Notes: generated by a model not told the origin, from the letters alone. DNA of 50,490 nucleotides from Catellatospora methionotrophica (GCF_011297335.1 NZ_JAAOTJ010000032.1:1-50490), one strand, 5' to 3'. Counted from the stretch's first letter, positions 1 to 7,457 are shown. Made by a program: numbers and translations.

Positions 1-55
1 TAAAAAGTCGCGGTCACCGGGGCACCCCTTGGGCGCGACTCTTTAAGAGTTGCGG
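1..55. repeat. Inverted-repeat element, family B, truncated by window edge
   Basis: Positions 34-55 carry a 22-base unit with core palindrome ACTCTTTAAGAGT, flanked by CGCG and TGCGG. Positions 1-13 (AAAAAGTCGCGG) look like the tail of the opposite arm. The same two-arm structure is complete at 47373-47436, so this is a dispersed element and not a single-gene terminator. Confidence 0.7.
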
Positions 56-100
56 TGGGGGTGGGGGTGGGGGTGGGGTGGGCGGGCGGGGAGGTCAGGG
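55..100. repeat. G-tract run (GGGGGT units), possible G-quadruplex
   Basis: Four to five successive runs of four or five G separated by single T are followed by GGGTGGGCGGGCGGGG. The run ends where the quinone oxidoreductase gene stops (stop codon at 95-97), so it lies in that gene's 3' flank on the opposite strand. It meets the textbook G-quadruplex pattern; whether it folds is unknown. Confidence 0.6.
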
Positions 101-1072
101 GAGGAGGACGACCTTGCCGACCGTGGCTCGGTTCTCCAGGGCGGTGTGGGCGTGGGCTGCTTCGGTGAGGGGGAAGGTGGTCAGGGCAGGGGTGAACCAG
201 CCCTCGGCGGCGTCGCGCAGGGCCTGCTCCTCCAGCGGGCGCAGGCCGCCGGGGGTCTTCATCATGGCGGGGCCGATCGCGGAGGAGGCGACGATGCCGC
301 GGGCGTACAGGTCCTGGGTGGTGATCTGGGTCGGGGTGCCCGCCGAGCCGCCGAAGATCAGGAAGCGGCCGAGCGGGGCGAGCAGTTCCAGGGCCGCCCG
401 GCCCTCGGTTCCGCCGACGCCGTCGAGCACCACGGTCAGCTCGCGTTCGCCCAGTTCGGCACGCACCTTCTCGGCCCAGCCGGGCTCGCGGTAGTCGGCG
501 GCGATGTCGGCCCCGTTGCGCTGCACGAGGGCGACCTTGTCCGGGCCGCCCGCCACGCCGACGACCAGCGCCCCGGCCCGCTGCGCCGCCTGGACGAGCA
601 GCGTGCCCAGCCCCCCGGCCGCGCCGGTGACCAGCACGGCGTCGCCGTCGCGGAGCTGCGCCTGGCGCAGCACGCCGACCGCCGTCCGGCCCGTTCCGAT
701 CATGGCCACGGCGGCCGGGGCGGTCAGCGAGGCCGGGATCTCGTGCAGGGAGGCGACGTTCGCGACGGCACGGGAGGCGTACCCGCCGCTGGTCATGCCC
801 AGGTGCGCGACCACCCGCCGGCCGTGCCAGACCGGGTCGACGCCCGGACCGGTCCGTGCCACCCGCCCGGCGACCTCACGGCCCGGCGTCATCGGCAGCC
901 GAGGCGGCGGGAACGGGCCGGGGCTGCCGGACCGGATCGTGGTGTCGATCAGGTGTACGCCGGCGGCCTCGACGTCGATCAGCACCTGCCCCTCGCCCGG
1001 CAGGGGGTCGGGAACCTCCTCGTAGCGCAGGTTCTCGGCCGGGCCGAACTCGTACTGCCGGATGGCGTGCAT
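95..1072 (-). CDS. NADPH:quinone oxidoreductase, zinc-independent MDR family
   Basis: Medium-chain dehydrogenase/reductase of 325 aa, the usual length for QOR-type quinone reductases, which pass hydride from NADPH to quinones or enals in the cytoplasm. The N-terminal GroES-like fold (residues 1-120) lacks the Cys/His ligands of zinc alcohol dehydrogenases. A Rossmann motif GAAGGLG (150-156) follows VLVT. The ATG has a GAGGAG site 6 bases upstream. It lies 61 bases after the aminotransferase-like gene on the same strand, but a separate promoter (1100-1130) with 19-base MerR spacing sits between them, so it is probably induced separately, for example by oxidative or electrophile stress. Substrate not determinable from sequence. 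Confidence 0.88.
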   Translation of the reverse strand: MHAIRQYEFGPAENLRYEEVPDPLPGEGQVLIDVEAAGVHLIDTTIRSGSPGPFPPPRLPMTPGREVAGRVARTGPGVDPVWHGRRVVAHLGMTSGGYASRAVANVASLHEIPASLTAPAAVAMIGTGRTAVGVLRQAQLRDGDAVLVTGAAGGLGTLLVQAAQRAGALVVGVAGGPDKVALVQRNGADIAADYREPGWAEKVRAELGERELTVVLDGVGGTEGRAALELLAPLGRFLIFGGSAGTPTQITTQDLYARGIVASSAIGPAMMKTPGGLRPLEEQALRDAAEGWFTPALTTFPLTEAAHAHTALENRATVGKVVLLP

Positions 1073-1099
1073 GGTCGCTCCTCGCGTCGGATGCCGACG

Positions 1100-1130
1100 A
1101 CGCTAGAAGCTCCAGCGCACTTGAGGTCAA
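1100..1130 (-). promoter_or_regulatory. MerR-type promoter (19-bp spacer) of quinone oxidoreductase
   Basis: On the minus strand a -35 TTGACC (1125-1130) and a -10 TAGCGT (1100-1105) are separated by 19 bases. That overlong spacing is the hallmark of promoters activated by MerR-family proteins. The spacer holds an imperfect inverted repeat, CTCAAG / CTGGAG with 4 bases between. No MerR gene is adjacent; the one at 22 kb is a B12-type regulator. Confidence 0.6.
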
Positions 1131-1133
1131 GCC

Positions 1134-2345
1134 TTAGGCGTGCTCAGCCAGCGCGCGGACCGCCTCCAGCAGCACGTCCACGTCCTCGGCGGTCGTGTAG
1201 TGGTAGATGCCCGCCCGCACCGCGCCGCCGGTCTCGCGCAGGCCGGTCGCGGTGAAGTACTCCCACGCGTAGTAGTCGCCCGCGAAGGCGCAGATCCCGG
1301 CCTCGCCGAGCAGCTTCGACGTCTCGGCCGGGGGCTGCCCGCCGACCCGGAACGACACCGTCGGGCAGCGGTCGGCCGGGGCCGGGCACAGCCGCACCCC
1401 GTCGATCGCGGCGAGCCCGCCGACCAGCCGCGCGAACAGGTCCGCCTCGTAGTCGCGCACCGCCGCCAGGGAGGTGAGCAGCCGCTCGCGGCGGGTGCCG
1501 GTCGCGGCCGGGTCCAGCCCGGCGAGGTGGTCGACGGCGGCGGTCACCCCGGCCAGCGAAGCGAAACTCGGCGTGCCGAACTCGAAGCGCTCGGGCACCG
1601 CGTCGCTGGACGGGCGCAGCTTCGGCGGGAACATCCACGCCCACGTGTCCGGGTCGGCGACACAGGCCGCCAGGTGCGGCCCGGACCACTTGTAGGCGCT
1701 GGTCACGTAGAAGTCCGCGCCGAGCGCGGTCACGTCGGTCGGCTGGTGCGGCGTGGCGTGCACACCGTCGACGAACACCAGCGCGCCGACCGGGTGCGCG
1801 AGCGCGGCGATCGCGGGCACGTCGGGCCGGGTGCCGATGGCGTTGCTGGCCGCGGTCACCGCGACCAGCCGGGTCCGGTCCGTGATCAGATCCCGGTACT
1901 GCAGGGTCGGCAGCTCGCCGGTGGCCGGGTCGAACTCGGCCCAGACGACCGTCGCACCGCGCTCCTCCGCGACCTGCACCCAGGGCCGCACGTTCGCGTC
2001 GTGGTCCAGCCGCGACACGACGACCTCGTCGTCCGGCCCCCAGGACTGCCCGAGGGTACGGGCCACCAGGTACACCAGCGACGTCGCGCTGTTGCCGAAC
2101 ACCACCCCGGCCGGGTCCGCGCCGAGCAGGTCCGCGACCGCGCGCCGCGCGTCGGCGACGATCCCGATCGCGCGTCGGCCCGGCGCGAACGCCTCACTGC
2201 GGTTAGCCACCGCACCCCGGTAAACGGCGTCGACCGCCGCCGCTACCGGCTCCGCGACCAGCGACCCCGCCGCCGCGTCGAAGTGCCGAAAACCCTCACC
2301 CAACGCCGGGTACGCCGCCCGCGCCCACGCGATCTCAAACGCCAT
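1134..2345 (-). CDS. Cysteine desulfurase-like PLP enzyme (class V aminotransferase fold)
   Basis: 403 aa. Fold-type I PLP enzyme close to SufS/Csd cysteine desulfurases. Visible landmarks are the phosphate-binding region GNSATSLVYLVA (about 84-95), the His-containing SRLDHDANVR (111-120), the PLP aspartate in FVDGVHATPH (191-200) and the Schiff-base lysine Lys219 in SAYKW. No Suf/Isc scaffold gene is near, so it may belong to the cysteine-desulfurase-like subfamily of unclear substrate. The ATG at 2345 is preferred over an in-frame upstream ATG because a -10 box TAGGGT lies exactly 7 bases before it (leaderless mRNA) and the protein then starts as homologues do (MAFEIAWAR). Confidence 0.82.
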   Translation of the reverse strand: MAFEIAWARAAYPALGEGFRHFDAAAGSLVAEPVAAAVDAVYRGAVANRSEAFAPGRRAIGIVADARRAVADLLGADPAGVVFGNSATSLVYLVARTLGQSWGPDDEVVVSRLDHDANVRPWVQVAEERGATVVWAEFDPATGELPTLQYRDLITDRTRLVAVTAASNAIGTRPDVPAIAALAHPVGALVFVDGVHATPHQPTDVTALGADFYVTSAYKWSGPHLAACVADPDTWAWMFPPKLRPSSDAVPERFEFGTPSFASLAGVTAAVDHLAGLDPAATGTRRERLLTSLAAVRDYEADLFARLVGGLAAIDGVRLCPAPADRCPTVSFRVGGQPPAETSKLLGEAGICAFAGDYYAWEYFTATGLRETGGAVRAGIYHYTTAEDVDVLLEAVRALAEHA

Positions 2346-2352
2346 GCCCGCC

Positions 2353-2358
2353 ACCCTA
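2353..2358 (-). promoter_or_regulatory. -10 box TAGGGT, leaderless start
   Basis: TAGGGT ends 7 bases before the ATG of the cysteine-desulfurase-like gene, so the mRNA should begin at or next to the start codon. Confidence 0.5.
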
Positions 2359-2394
2359 ACCACCCCGCCCGCCCCCGTCATGATCCGGACGGCT

Positions 2395-2475
2395 TGCACT
2401 TTCGGGGCCGCACCCTCGGGGAAAGTGCACGAACCGGCGGCCCGATGGCTGCGCTTCCCCGAAACGGCAGCTCCG
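2395..2475. repeat. Two short palindromes with a TGC-CTTTC/CCCCGA motif
   Basis: TGCACTTTC (2395-2403) pairs with GAAAGTGCA (2421-2429). A second, weaker hairpin (GCTGC...GCAGC, about 2447-2471) encloses CTTCCCCGAAA. Both lie between divergent genes. They may be one degenerate dispersed repeat or regulator sites. Confidence 0.4.
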
Positions 2476-2488
2476 GCCCGTGGCTTCG

Positions 2489-2494
2489 TAGAAT
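2489..2494 (+). promoter_or_regulatory. -10 box TAGAAT, leaderless start
   Basis: TAGAAT lies 7 bases before the GTG at 2502. This favours GTG over the ATG at 2493, which would overlap the box. Confidence 0.5.
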
Positions 2495-2501
2495 GCAGGG
2501 C

Positions 2502-3008
2502 GTGGCGGAGATCGTGCAGTTGCTGGCGTCACCGGTGCGGCGGTTCCAGGGGCGGCCCGGGGACGGGCCGTCGGCGGCGCCGGAGGGTGAGCTGGTCGAG
2601 CTGGTGCGGGTGCGGGCACTGCTGGGCGTCGCCGGGGACCGGTACTTCGGCAGGCAGGCGCACCGCGACGCGAGCGTGACCGTGATCGCGCAGGAGTCGC
2701 TGCCGCCGGGCGCGGACCTCAGCCACGTCCGGCGCAACATCCTCACCAGCGGCATCCCTGTCGACGACCTCGTCGGATCGGTGCTGGTGCTCGACACCGG
2801 GGACGGTCCGGTGCGGCTGCGCGTCAACCGCCCCGCGAACCCGTGCGCCTGGATGGACGTGACCATCGGCCCCGGCGCGTGGCGGACGCTGCGCGGCCAC
2901 GGCGGCATCCGCTGCACCCCGCTCGACGACGGCATCCTGCGCGTCGGCCCGGTCACGTTCAGCATCGGCGCTGTCGTTCCGGCGGCACCTCCAGCCTCGG
3001 CTCGCTGA
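2502..3008 (+). CDS. MOSC domain-containing protein
   Basis: 168 aa, essentially one MOSC domain (molybdenum-cofactor-sulfurase C-terminal type). MOSC proteins handle sulfur or molybdenum-cofactor ligands through a conserved cysteine; here Cys115 in NPCAWMD fits that position. It is divergent from the cysteine-desulfurase-like gene, which suggests a desulfurase/sulfur-carrier pairing, though this is inference from position. The start is GTG 2502, judged from the leaderless -10 box; an in-frame ATG at 2493 would add three residues. The stop codon is the first triplet of the palindromic element at 3006-3074. Confidence 0.72.
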   Translation: MAEIVQLLASPVRRFQGRPGDGPSAAPEGELVELVRVRALLGVAGDRYFGRQAHRDASVTVIAQESLPPGADLSHVRRNILTSGIPVDDLVGSVLVLDTGDGPVRLRVNRPANPCAWMDVTIGPGAWRTLRGHGGIRCTPLDDGILRVGPVTFSIGAVVPAAPPASAR

Positions 3009-3074
3009 TGATCGCTGTTTCGGGTCAGAACATCGGGTCCCACCGCAGCTTTTGACACGAAACGGCGATCATCA
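3006..3074. repeat. Palindromic element, family A, copy 1
   Basis: Arms 3006-3027 and 3053-3074 (starting TGATGATCGCTGTTTCG) pair at 20 of 22 positions around a 25-base loop containing GGTCCCACCGCAG. A second copy at 17708-17768 has the same loop length and loop core. The left arm includes the stop codon of the MOSC gene. It could end transcription, but loop conservation suggests a mobile or protein-binding element. Confidence 0.8.
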
Positions 3075-3116
3075 GCGGCCCGCCGTCCGCCCGTCCGGCC
3101 GCCGATGGGGGGCTAC

Positions 3117-3122
3117 TAGGCT
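3117..3122 (+). promoter_or_regulatory. -10 box TAGGCT, leaderless start
   Basis: TAGGCT lies 7 bases before the ATG of the aldo/keto reductase gene; the same hexamer precedes the MerR/B12 regulator at 22.9 kb. Confidence 0.55.
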
Positions 3123-3129
3123 GGTTCGT

Positions 3130-4137
3130 ATGACGTACGTGGCAGAGGCGAAGCGATACGACTCCATGATCTACCGGCGTACCGGGCGCAGTGGGCTGAA
3201 GCTGCCCGCGATCTCGCTGGGCCTGTGGCACAACTTTGGCCACGAGCGTCCGTGGGACCGCCAGCGCGACATCGTGCGGCGCGCGTTCGACCTCGGGGTC
3301 ACCCACTTCGACCTGGCCAACAACTACGGCCCGCCGCCGGGGGCGGCCGAGGAGAACTTCGGCCGGATGCTGGCCACCGACCTGAAGCCGTACCGGGACG
3401 AGCTGGTCATCGCGACGAAGGCCGGATATGACATGTGGCCGGGCCCGTACGGCGAGTGGGGTTCGCGCAAGTACCTGACCGCGTCGCTGGACCAGTCGCT
3501 GCGGCGGATGGGCCTGGACTACGTCGACGTGTTCTACTCGCACCGCTTCGACCCGGACACCCCGCTGGAAGAGACGATGGGCGCGCTGGACGCGGCCGTA
3601 CGCGCGGGCAAGGCGCTGTACGTCGGCATCTCGTCGTACACGGCGGCGCAGACGCGCGAGGCGGCGGCGATCCTGAAGTCGCTGGGCACGCCGCTGCTGA
3701 TCCACCAGCCGTCGTACTCGATGATCAACCGCTGGACCGAGCGGGACCAGCTCCTGGACACCCTGGAGGAGGTCGGCGCGGGCTGCATCTCGTTCTCGCC
3801 GCTGGCTCAGGGCCTGCTCACGGACCGCTACCTCCAGGGCGTTCCCGAGGATTCGCGTATCCGGACCAGCCATTTCCTCAACGAGGACGCGCTGACCCCG
3901 AGCAACCGGGTCAAGGTCGAGGGCCTCAACGAGATCGCCCGGCGGCGCGGGCAGTCGCTGGCGCAGCTCGCGCTGGCCTGGGCGCTGCGCGACGAGCGGA
4001 TGACCAGCCTGGTCATCGGCGCGTCCAGCGTGGGCCAACTGGAGAACAACATCGCGGCGCTGGGCAACCTCGACTTCACCGCCGAGGAGCTGACCGAGAT
4101 CGACCAGTTCGCCACCGAGGCGGAGATCGTCATCTAG
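3130..4137 (+). CDS. Aldo/keto reductase, YghZ-like (glyceraldehyde-3-phosphate reductase type)
   Basis: 335 aa NADPH-dependent (alpha/beta)8 reductase. The AKR catalytic tetrad is visible as Asp61 and Tyr66 (DLANNYG), Lys97 (ATKAGYD) and His138 (YSHRFD). The C-terminal cofactor segment reads VIGASSVGQLENN. Length and the insert GPPPGAAEENFGRML match the YghZ/AKR14 group, which reduces L-glyceraldehyde 3-phosphate and methylglyoxal; substrate here is inferred. It is the first gene of a packed run: its TAG stop shares one base with the GTG start of the next gene (TAGTG), implying translational coupling to a nucleotidyltransferase. Confidence 0.88.
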   Translation: MTYVAEAKRYDSMIYRRTGRSGLKLPAISLGLWHNFGHERPWDRQRDIVRRAFDLGVTHFDLANNYGPPPGAAEENFGRMLATDLKPYRDELVIATKAGYDMWPGPYGEWGSRKYLTASLDQSLRRMGLDYVDVFYSHRFDPDTPLEETMGALDAAVRAGKALYVGISSYTAAQTREAAAILKSLGTPLLIHQPSYSMINRWTERDQLLDTLEEVGAGCISFSPLAQGLLTDRYLQGVPEDSRIRTSHFLNEDALTPSNRVKVEGLNEIARRRGQSLAQLALAWALRDERMTSLVIGASSVGQLENNIAALGNLDFTAEELTEIDQFATEAEIVI

Positions 4138-4832
4138 TGCTCGGCGATCACCGGCTCGTCACCGAGCACAGCATCCTGTCGGTGGTGGTGGGCTCGCGGG
4201 CGTACGGCCTCGCGGGTCCCGCCTCCGACACCGACCGCCGGGGCGTGTTCGCCGCGCCCACCCGGCTGTTCTGGGGCCTGGACAAGCCGCCCACGCACGT
4301 GGACGGCCCGGCCGAGGAGCAGTTCTCGTGGGAGGTCGAGCGGCTGTGCACGCTCGCGCTGACGGCGAACCCGACGGTCCTGGAGTGCCTGTGGTCGCCG
4401 CTGGTCGAGCTGTGCACGCCGACCGGCGAGCGGCTGCTGGGGGTGCGCGGGGCGTTCCTGTCGAGCCGGGCCGCCGAGACCTACGGGCGGTACGCGGCCG
4501 ACCAGTTCGCGAAGCTGCGGGCGCACCGGGAGCGGACCGGCGACGTGCGCTGGAAGCAGGCCATGCACATGCTGCGGCTGCTGCGGGCCGGGGCGCACGT
4601 GCTGCGCACGGGCGAGGTGCTGGTGGACGTGTCCGACGAGCGTGAACTGCTGCTGTCGGTCAAGCGCGGCGAGGTGCCGTTCGCCGAGGTGGCGGCGCTG
4701 GCCGAGGCCCGCTCCGCGGACCTGGCCAAGGCCGCGGCCGACACCGCGCTGCCCGCCGAGCCGGACCGTGCCACGGTGGACGATTTCCTGATGGGGGTAC
4801 GCGAAGAGGGGCTGGACTCGGCCGTTCGGTGA
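4137..4832 (+). CDS. Nucleotidyltransferase of the pol-beta-like MNT superfamily (COG3541-like), copy 1
   Basis: 231 aa. The minimal nucleotidyltransferase motif is intact: GSRAYG (19-24) followed by Asp31 and Asp33 (SDTDRRG), which bind the nucleotide and the metal. The rest is helical and includes an LRLLRAGAHVLRTGE segment also found in the second copy (6385-7149). Proteins of this family resemble phage and bacterial predicted nucleotidyltransferases whose acceptor (protein, RNA or small molecule) is mostly unknown. The GTG start overlaps the upstream stop by one base, so it is coupled to the aldo/keto reductase. It is not a toxin-antitoxin MNT by size, and no HEPN partner is present. Confidence 0.75.
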   Translation: MLGDHRLVTEHSILSVVVGSRAYGLAGPASDTDRRGVFAAPTRLFWGLDKPPTHVDGPAEEQFSWEVERLCTLALTANPTVLECLWSPLVELCTPTGERLLGVRGAFLSSRAAETYGRYAADQFAKLRAHRERTGDVRWKQAMHMLRLLRAGAHVLRTGEVLVDVSDERELLLSVKRGEVPFAEVAALAEARSADLAKAAADTALPAEPDRATVDDFLMGVREEGLDSAVR

Positions 4833-4879
4833 CGGCGGCGGCCGATCGGGTGGTCTTACCGCAGGGCACGGTCGTTGTG

Positions 4880-4885
4880 GATACT
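4880..4885 (+). promoter_or_regulatory. -10 box GATACT, leaderless start
   Basis: GATACT lies 6 bases before the GTG at 4892. It decides this start over the ATG-like codons upstream and gives the lipoprotein gene its own promoter inside the cluster. Confidence 0.5.
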
Positions 4886-4891
4886 TGCCCG

Positions 4892-6388
4892 GTGACCCGA
4901 CCCCTCGGCCGCCGCCTCGCGCTGCTCGTCGCCGCGCTCCTCGCCACCGCCGTCGCCGCCTGCGACACCGCCCCCGACGAACCGGCGTTCGTCGCGCCGA
5001 GTTCGGCCGCGCCGTCGGGCTCGACGGCCCCGGAACCCTCCCCGGCCGCGTACGCGGGCTGGCACGATCCGGCGTCGGCCGGTAAGCCGTGGGGCGACAA
5101 GGTCAAGGGGCTGCTGACGTTCCGGGGCAACCCGACACGCACGTACCTGGGCTCGGGGCCGATCCCGAAGACCAAGCCCGAGGAGCTGTGGCGCTTCCCG
5201 AAGACGGGCGGCATGTGCCGTCCCTCGGTCGACGAGCACGGCGAGCGCATCTGGTGCGGCATGGGCTGGACCGGCCAGCCCGCGGTGTTCGAGCGCGACG
5301 GCAGGACCTGGCTGGTGTTCGGGGCGTACGACGGCAAGGTGCACTTCCTCGACGCGACCAGCGGCGAGCGGATCCTGCCGGACTTCACCACCAACGACAT
5401 CATCAAGGGCTCGGTGACCATCGACCCGGACGGTTTCCCGCTGGTCTACACCGGTTCGCGCGACGACTACTTCCGGATCATCGCGATCGACGGCGACAAG
5501 CCCAAGGAGCTGTGGAAGCTCTCGGCGTACGCGGTGAAGCCGACGCTGTGGAACAACGACTGGGACAGCTCGGCGATCATCATCGACGACTACCTGTTCG
5601 AGGGCGGCGAGAACAGCCAGTTCCACATCGTGAAGCTGAACCGGGGCTACGACGCGAACGGCAAGGTCACCGTCAAGCCGAAGCTGATCTGGAACACCCC
5701 GAGCTGGGACGAGAAGCTGATCAAGGACGCCGGGCACAAGACGTTCTCGGTGGAGAACTCGGTCAACGTCTCCGGCAACACGATCTACTTCGCGAACTCG
5801 GCCGGGCTCGTGCAGGGCTGGGACATCAGCGGGCTGAAGAAGGGCGAGAAGCCCAAGCGGGTGCTGCGCTTCTGGACCGGCGACGACACCGACGGCTCGA
5901 TCGTCTCCGACGAGAAGGGCATGCTGTACGTCGGCTCGGAGTACGAGAAGAAGAACGCCCGGTCCAAGCAGGTCGGGCAGCTGATGAAGCTCGACCCGAG
6001 CAAGCCCGACGACCCGCTGGTCTGGAAGATCGACGAGCGCAACGGCGGCACGTACAGCACCGCGGCCCTGCACAAGGACCTCGTCATCTTCGGCACGCAC
6101 GCCATGGACCTGGTCGGCGTGGACCGGGAGACGGGCAAGGTGCGCTGGCGGCACCACGTGCCGGGGATGGGCCACGGTTCGCCGGTCATCGTCGACGACG
6201 TGCTGATCATCGGTGACTGCAACGCGGGCTGGCTGTACGCCTACGACGTCGCCGACACCGCGGTCGCGCCGAAGCTGCTGTGGAAGGTCAAGCCGGGTGC
6301 CTGCATCGAGTCGACGCCCGCGGTCTGGAACGGCGTGATCTACGTCGGCACCCGGGCCGGGCAGCTGCACGCCATCGCGCTGCGATGA
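4892..6388 (+). CDS. PQQ-like beta-propeller lipoprotein
   Basis: 498 aa exported lipoprotein. The N-terminus has RR, a hydrophobic stretch (9-22) and lipobox VAAC with Cys24 as the lipidated residue, then a low-complexity Ser/Pro/Ala linker to about residue 60. The remainder is a beta-propeller of repeats such as YDGKVHFLDATSGERI and GVDRETGKVRW, typical of PQQ-binding-like (BamB/quinoprotein) propellers. Catalytic calcium and PQQ ligands of true dehydrogenases are not evident, so a structural or ligand-sensing role is more likely. It sits between two paralogous nucleotidyltransferases and overlaps the second by 4 bases (ATGA). Confidence 0.82.
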   Translation: MTRPLGRRLALLVAALLATAVAACDTAPDEPAFVAPSSAAPSGSTAPEPSPAAYAGWHDPASAGKPWGDKVKGLLTFRGNPTRTYLGSGPIPKTKPEELWRFPKTGGMCRPSVDEHGERIWCGMGWTGQPAVFERDGRTWLVFGAYDGKVHFLDATSGERILPDFTTNDIIKGSVTIDPDGFPLVYTGSRDDYFRIIAIDGDKPKELWKLSAYAVKPTLWNNDWDSSAIIIDDYLFEGGENSQFHIVKLNRGYDANGKVTVKPKLIWNTPSWDEKLIKDAGHKTFSVENSVNVSGNTIYFANSAGLVQGWDISGLKKGEKPKRVLRFWTGDDTDGSIVSDEKGMLYVGSEYEKKNARSKQVGQLMKLDPSKPDDPLVWKIDERNGGTYSTAALHKDLVIFGTHAMDLVGVDRETGKVRWRHHVPGMGHGSPVIVDDVLIIGDCNAGWLYAYDVADTAVAPKLLWKVKPGACIESTPAVWNGVIYVGTRAGQLHAIALR

Positions 6389-7149
6389 CGGTCACTATCC
6401 CGGACTGGACCGGCCAGGTCGCCGACGAGCAGCCGTACCCGCTGGTCTTCGCGACGGTCAGCGGCGCGCACCTGTACGGCTTCGCGTCGGTGGACTCCGA
6501 CGTCGACCTGCGCGGCGCGCACCTGCTGCCCGCCGCCGAGCTGGTCGGGCTGCGGCAGGGCCCGGCGACGATCAACCACATCGGCGACCGGCACGGCGTC
6601 GAGCTGGACCTGGTCACCCACGACCTGACCAAGTGCGCCAAGCTGCTGCTCGGCCGCAGCGGCGACGTGCTGGAGCAGGTCACCTCCCCGCTGGTGGTGC
6701 GCACCACGCCGCTGCACGCCGAGCTGCTGTCGCTGGTGCCGGGCTGCCTCAACGCCGGGTACGCCGACCACTACCTGGGTTTCTCGATCTCGTCGGAGAA
6801 GCTGTTCGCGAGCACCGGCAAGCTCAAGCCCGCGCTGTACCTGCTGCGGGTGCTGGCGACCGGCCTGCACCTGATGCGCACCGGCGAGGTGGTGGCCGAC
6901 CTGAACCTGCTGGCCGAGGACGCGAAGCTGCCGTACGTGCCGGAGCTGATCGCGGCCAAGCGGCAGGGCGAGCACCGGCGGCTCGGCGTCGATGCGGGCC
7001 TGCCCGCCCCGGAGCAGATCCTCGCCGACGTCGAACGGCTGCGCGAGCAGCTCCGCGAAGCGAGGACGACGACCGCGCTGCCACCGCAGCCGACCGCGTA
7101 CGACGCCCTGCACGACCTGGTCGTGCGGGTCCGCCTCGAACGGGTCTGA
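6385..7149 (+). CDS. Nucleotidyltransferase of the pol-beta-like MNT superfamily, copy 2
   Basis: 254 aa paralogue of the gene at 4137. The motif reads SGAHLYG (26-32) with Asp39 and Asp41 (SDVDLRGA), the variant GS pocket common in this family. The shared helical block ALYLLRVLATGLHLMRTGE aligns with copy 1, and both end in a divergent helical tail. The ATG overlaps the propeller gene stop (ATGA), so translation is coupled. A strong hairpin at 7161-7191 closes the unit. Having two different family members around one lipoprotein suggests a heteromeric or two-step nucleotidyl transfer, but nothing in the sequence names the acceptor. Confidence 0.75.
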   Translation: MTVTIPDWTGQVADEQPYPLVFATVSGAHLYGFASVDSDVDLRGAHLLPAAELVGLRQGPATINHIGDRHGVELDLVTHDLTKCAKLLLGRSGDVLEQVTSPLVVRTTPLHAELLSLVPGCLNAGYADHYLGFSISSEKLFASTGKLKPALYLLRVLATGLHLMRTGEVVADLNLLAEDAKLPYVPELIAAKRQGEHRRLGVDAGLPAPEQILADVERLREQLREARTTTALPPQPTAYDALHDLVVRVRLERV

Positions 7150-7160
7150 AGACAGAAAGG

Positions 7161-7191
7161 CCCGCCTGCGCCCCTGACCGGCGCAGGCGGG
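7161..7191. terminator. Bidirectional terminator hairpin
   Basis: CCCGCCTGCGCC (7161-7172) and its perfect complement (7180-7191) enclose a 7-base loop. It lies between convergent genes and has AAAGG on the left, so a short U-run forms only for minus-strand readthrough. Confidence 0.75.
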
Positions 7192-7209
7192 TGACTGTGG
7201 AGCTGAACG

Positions 7210-7389
7210 TCAGCGACGGCGCCAGTTGCGCCCGCGCACCGCGGCGGCGAAGCCGGCCAGGTGCAGCGCGACGAACAGGAAGCCCAGCAGGGTCAGCGTG
7301 CCGACGGTGAACAGCGGCTCGACACCCTCCCCGAGCAGGTCGAGCAGCAGGGCGAGCCCGAAGCAGATCGCAGCGATGATGGCGAACAT
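7210..7389 (-). CDS. Small membrane protein, 59 aa
   Basis: 59 aa with two hydrophobic segments (about residues 2-20 and 29-50) and a very basic tail RGRNWRRR, predicting a hairpin in the cytoplasmic membrane with the C-terminus inside. The ATG is supported by GGAG 7 bases upstream. No family assigned. A perfect 7-bp inverted repeat at 7404-7425 lies just upstream of the ribosome-binding site, where an operator or 5' leader structure could act. Codon use matches its neighbours, so I take it as a real gene. Confidence 0.7.
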   Translation of the reverse strand: MFAIIAAICFGLALLLDLLGEGVEPLFTVGTLTLLGFLFVALHLAGFAAAVRGRNWRRR

Positions 7390-7403
7390 CGTGACTCCAG
7401 TTA

Positions 7404-7425
7404 TGTCAGTAGGGGTTGACTGACA
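7404..7425. promoter_or_regulatory. Inverted repeat upstream of small membrane protein gene
   Basis: TGTCAGT and ACTGACA, perfect, separated by 8 bases. It starts 15 bases upstream of the start codon of the 59-aa gene. It could be an operator or an RNA hairpin in the leader. Confidence 0.5.
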
Positions 7426-7457
7426 CTCCGATGTCCACATGCGCACAGCCGCAAACC

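Noticed and set aside
3006..3074. Plain intrinsic terminator of the MOSC gene
   Set aside because: The stem would suit, but a second copy with the same 25-base loop sits in a spacer far from any matching gene end, so a dispersed element is the better description.
4137..7149. MNT/HEPN toxin-antitoxin system
   Set aside because: Nucleotidyltransferase motifs are present, but the proteins are too long for MNT antitoxins and no HEPN partner gene is adjacent.
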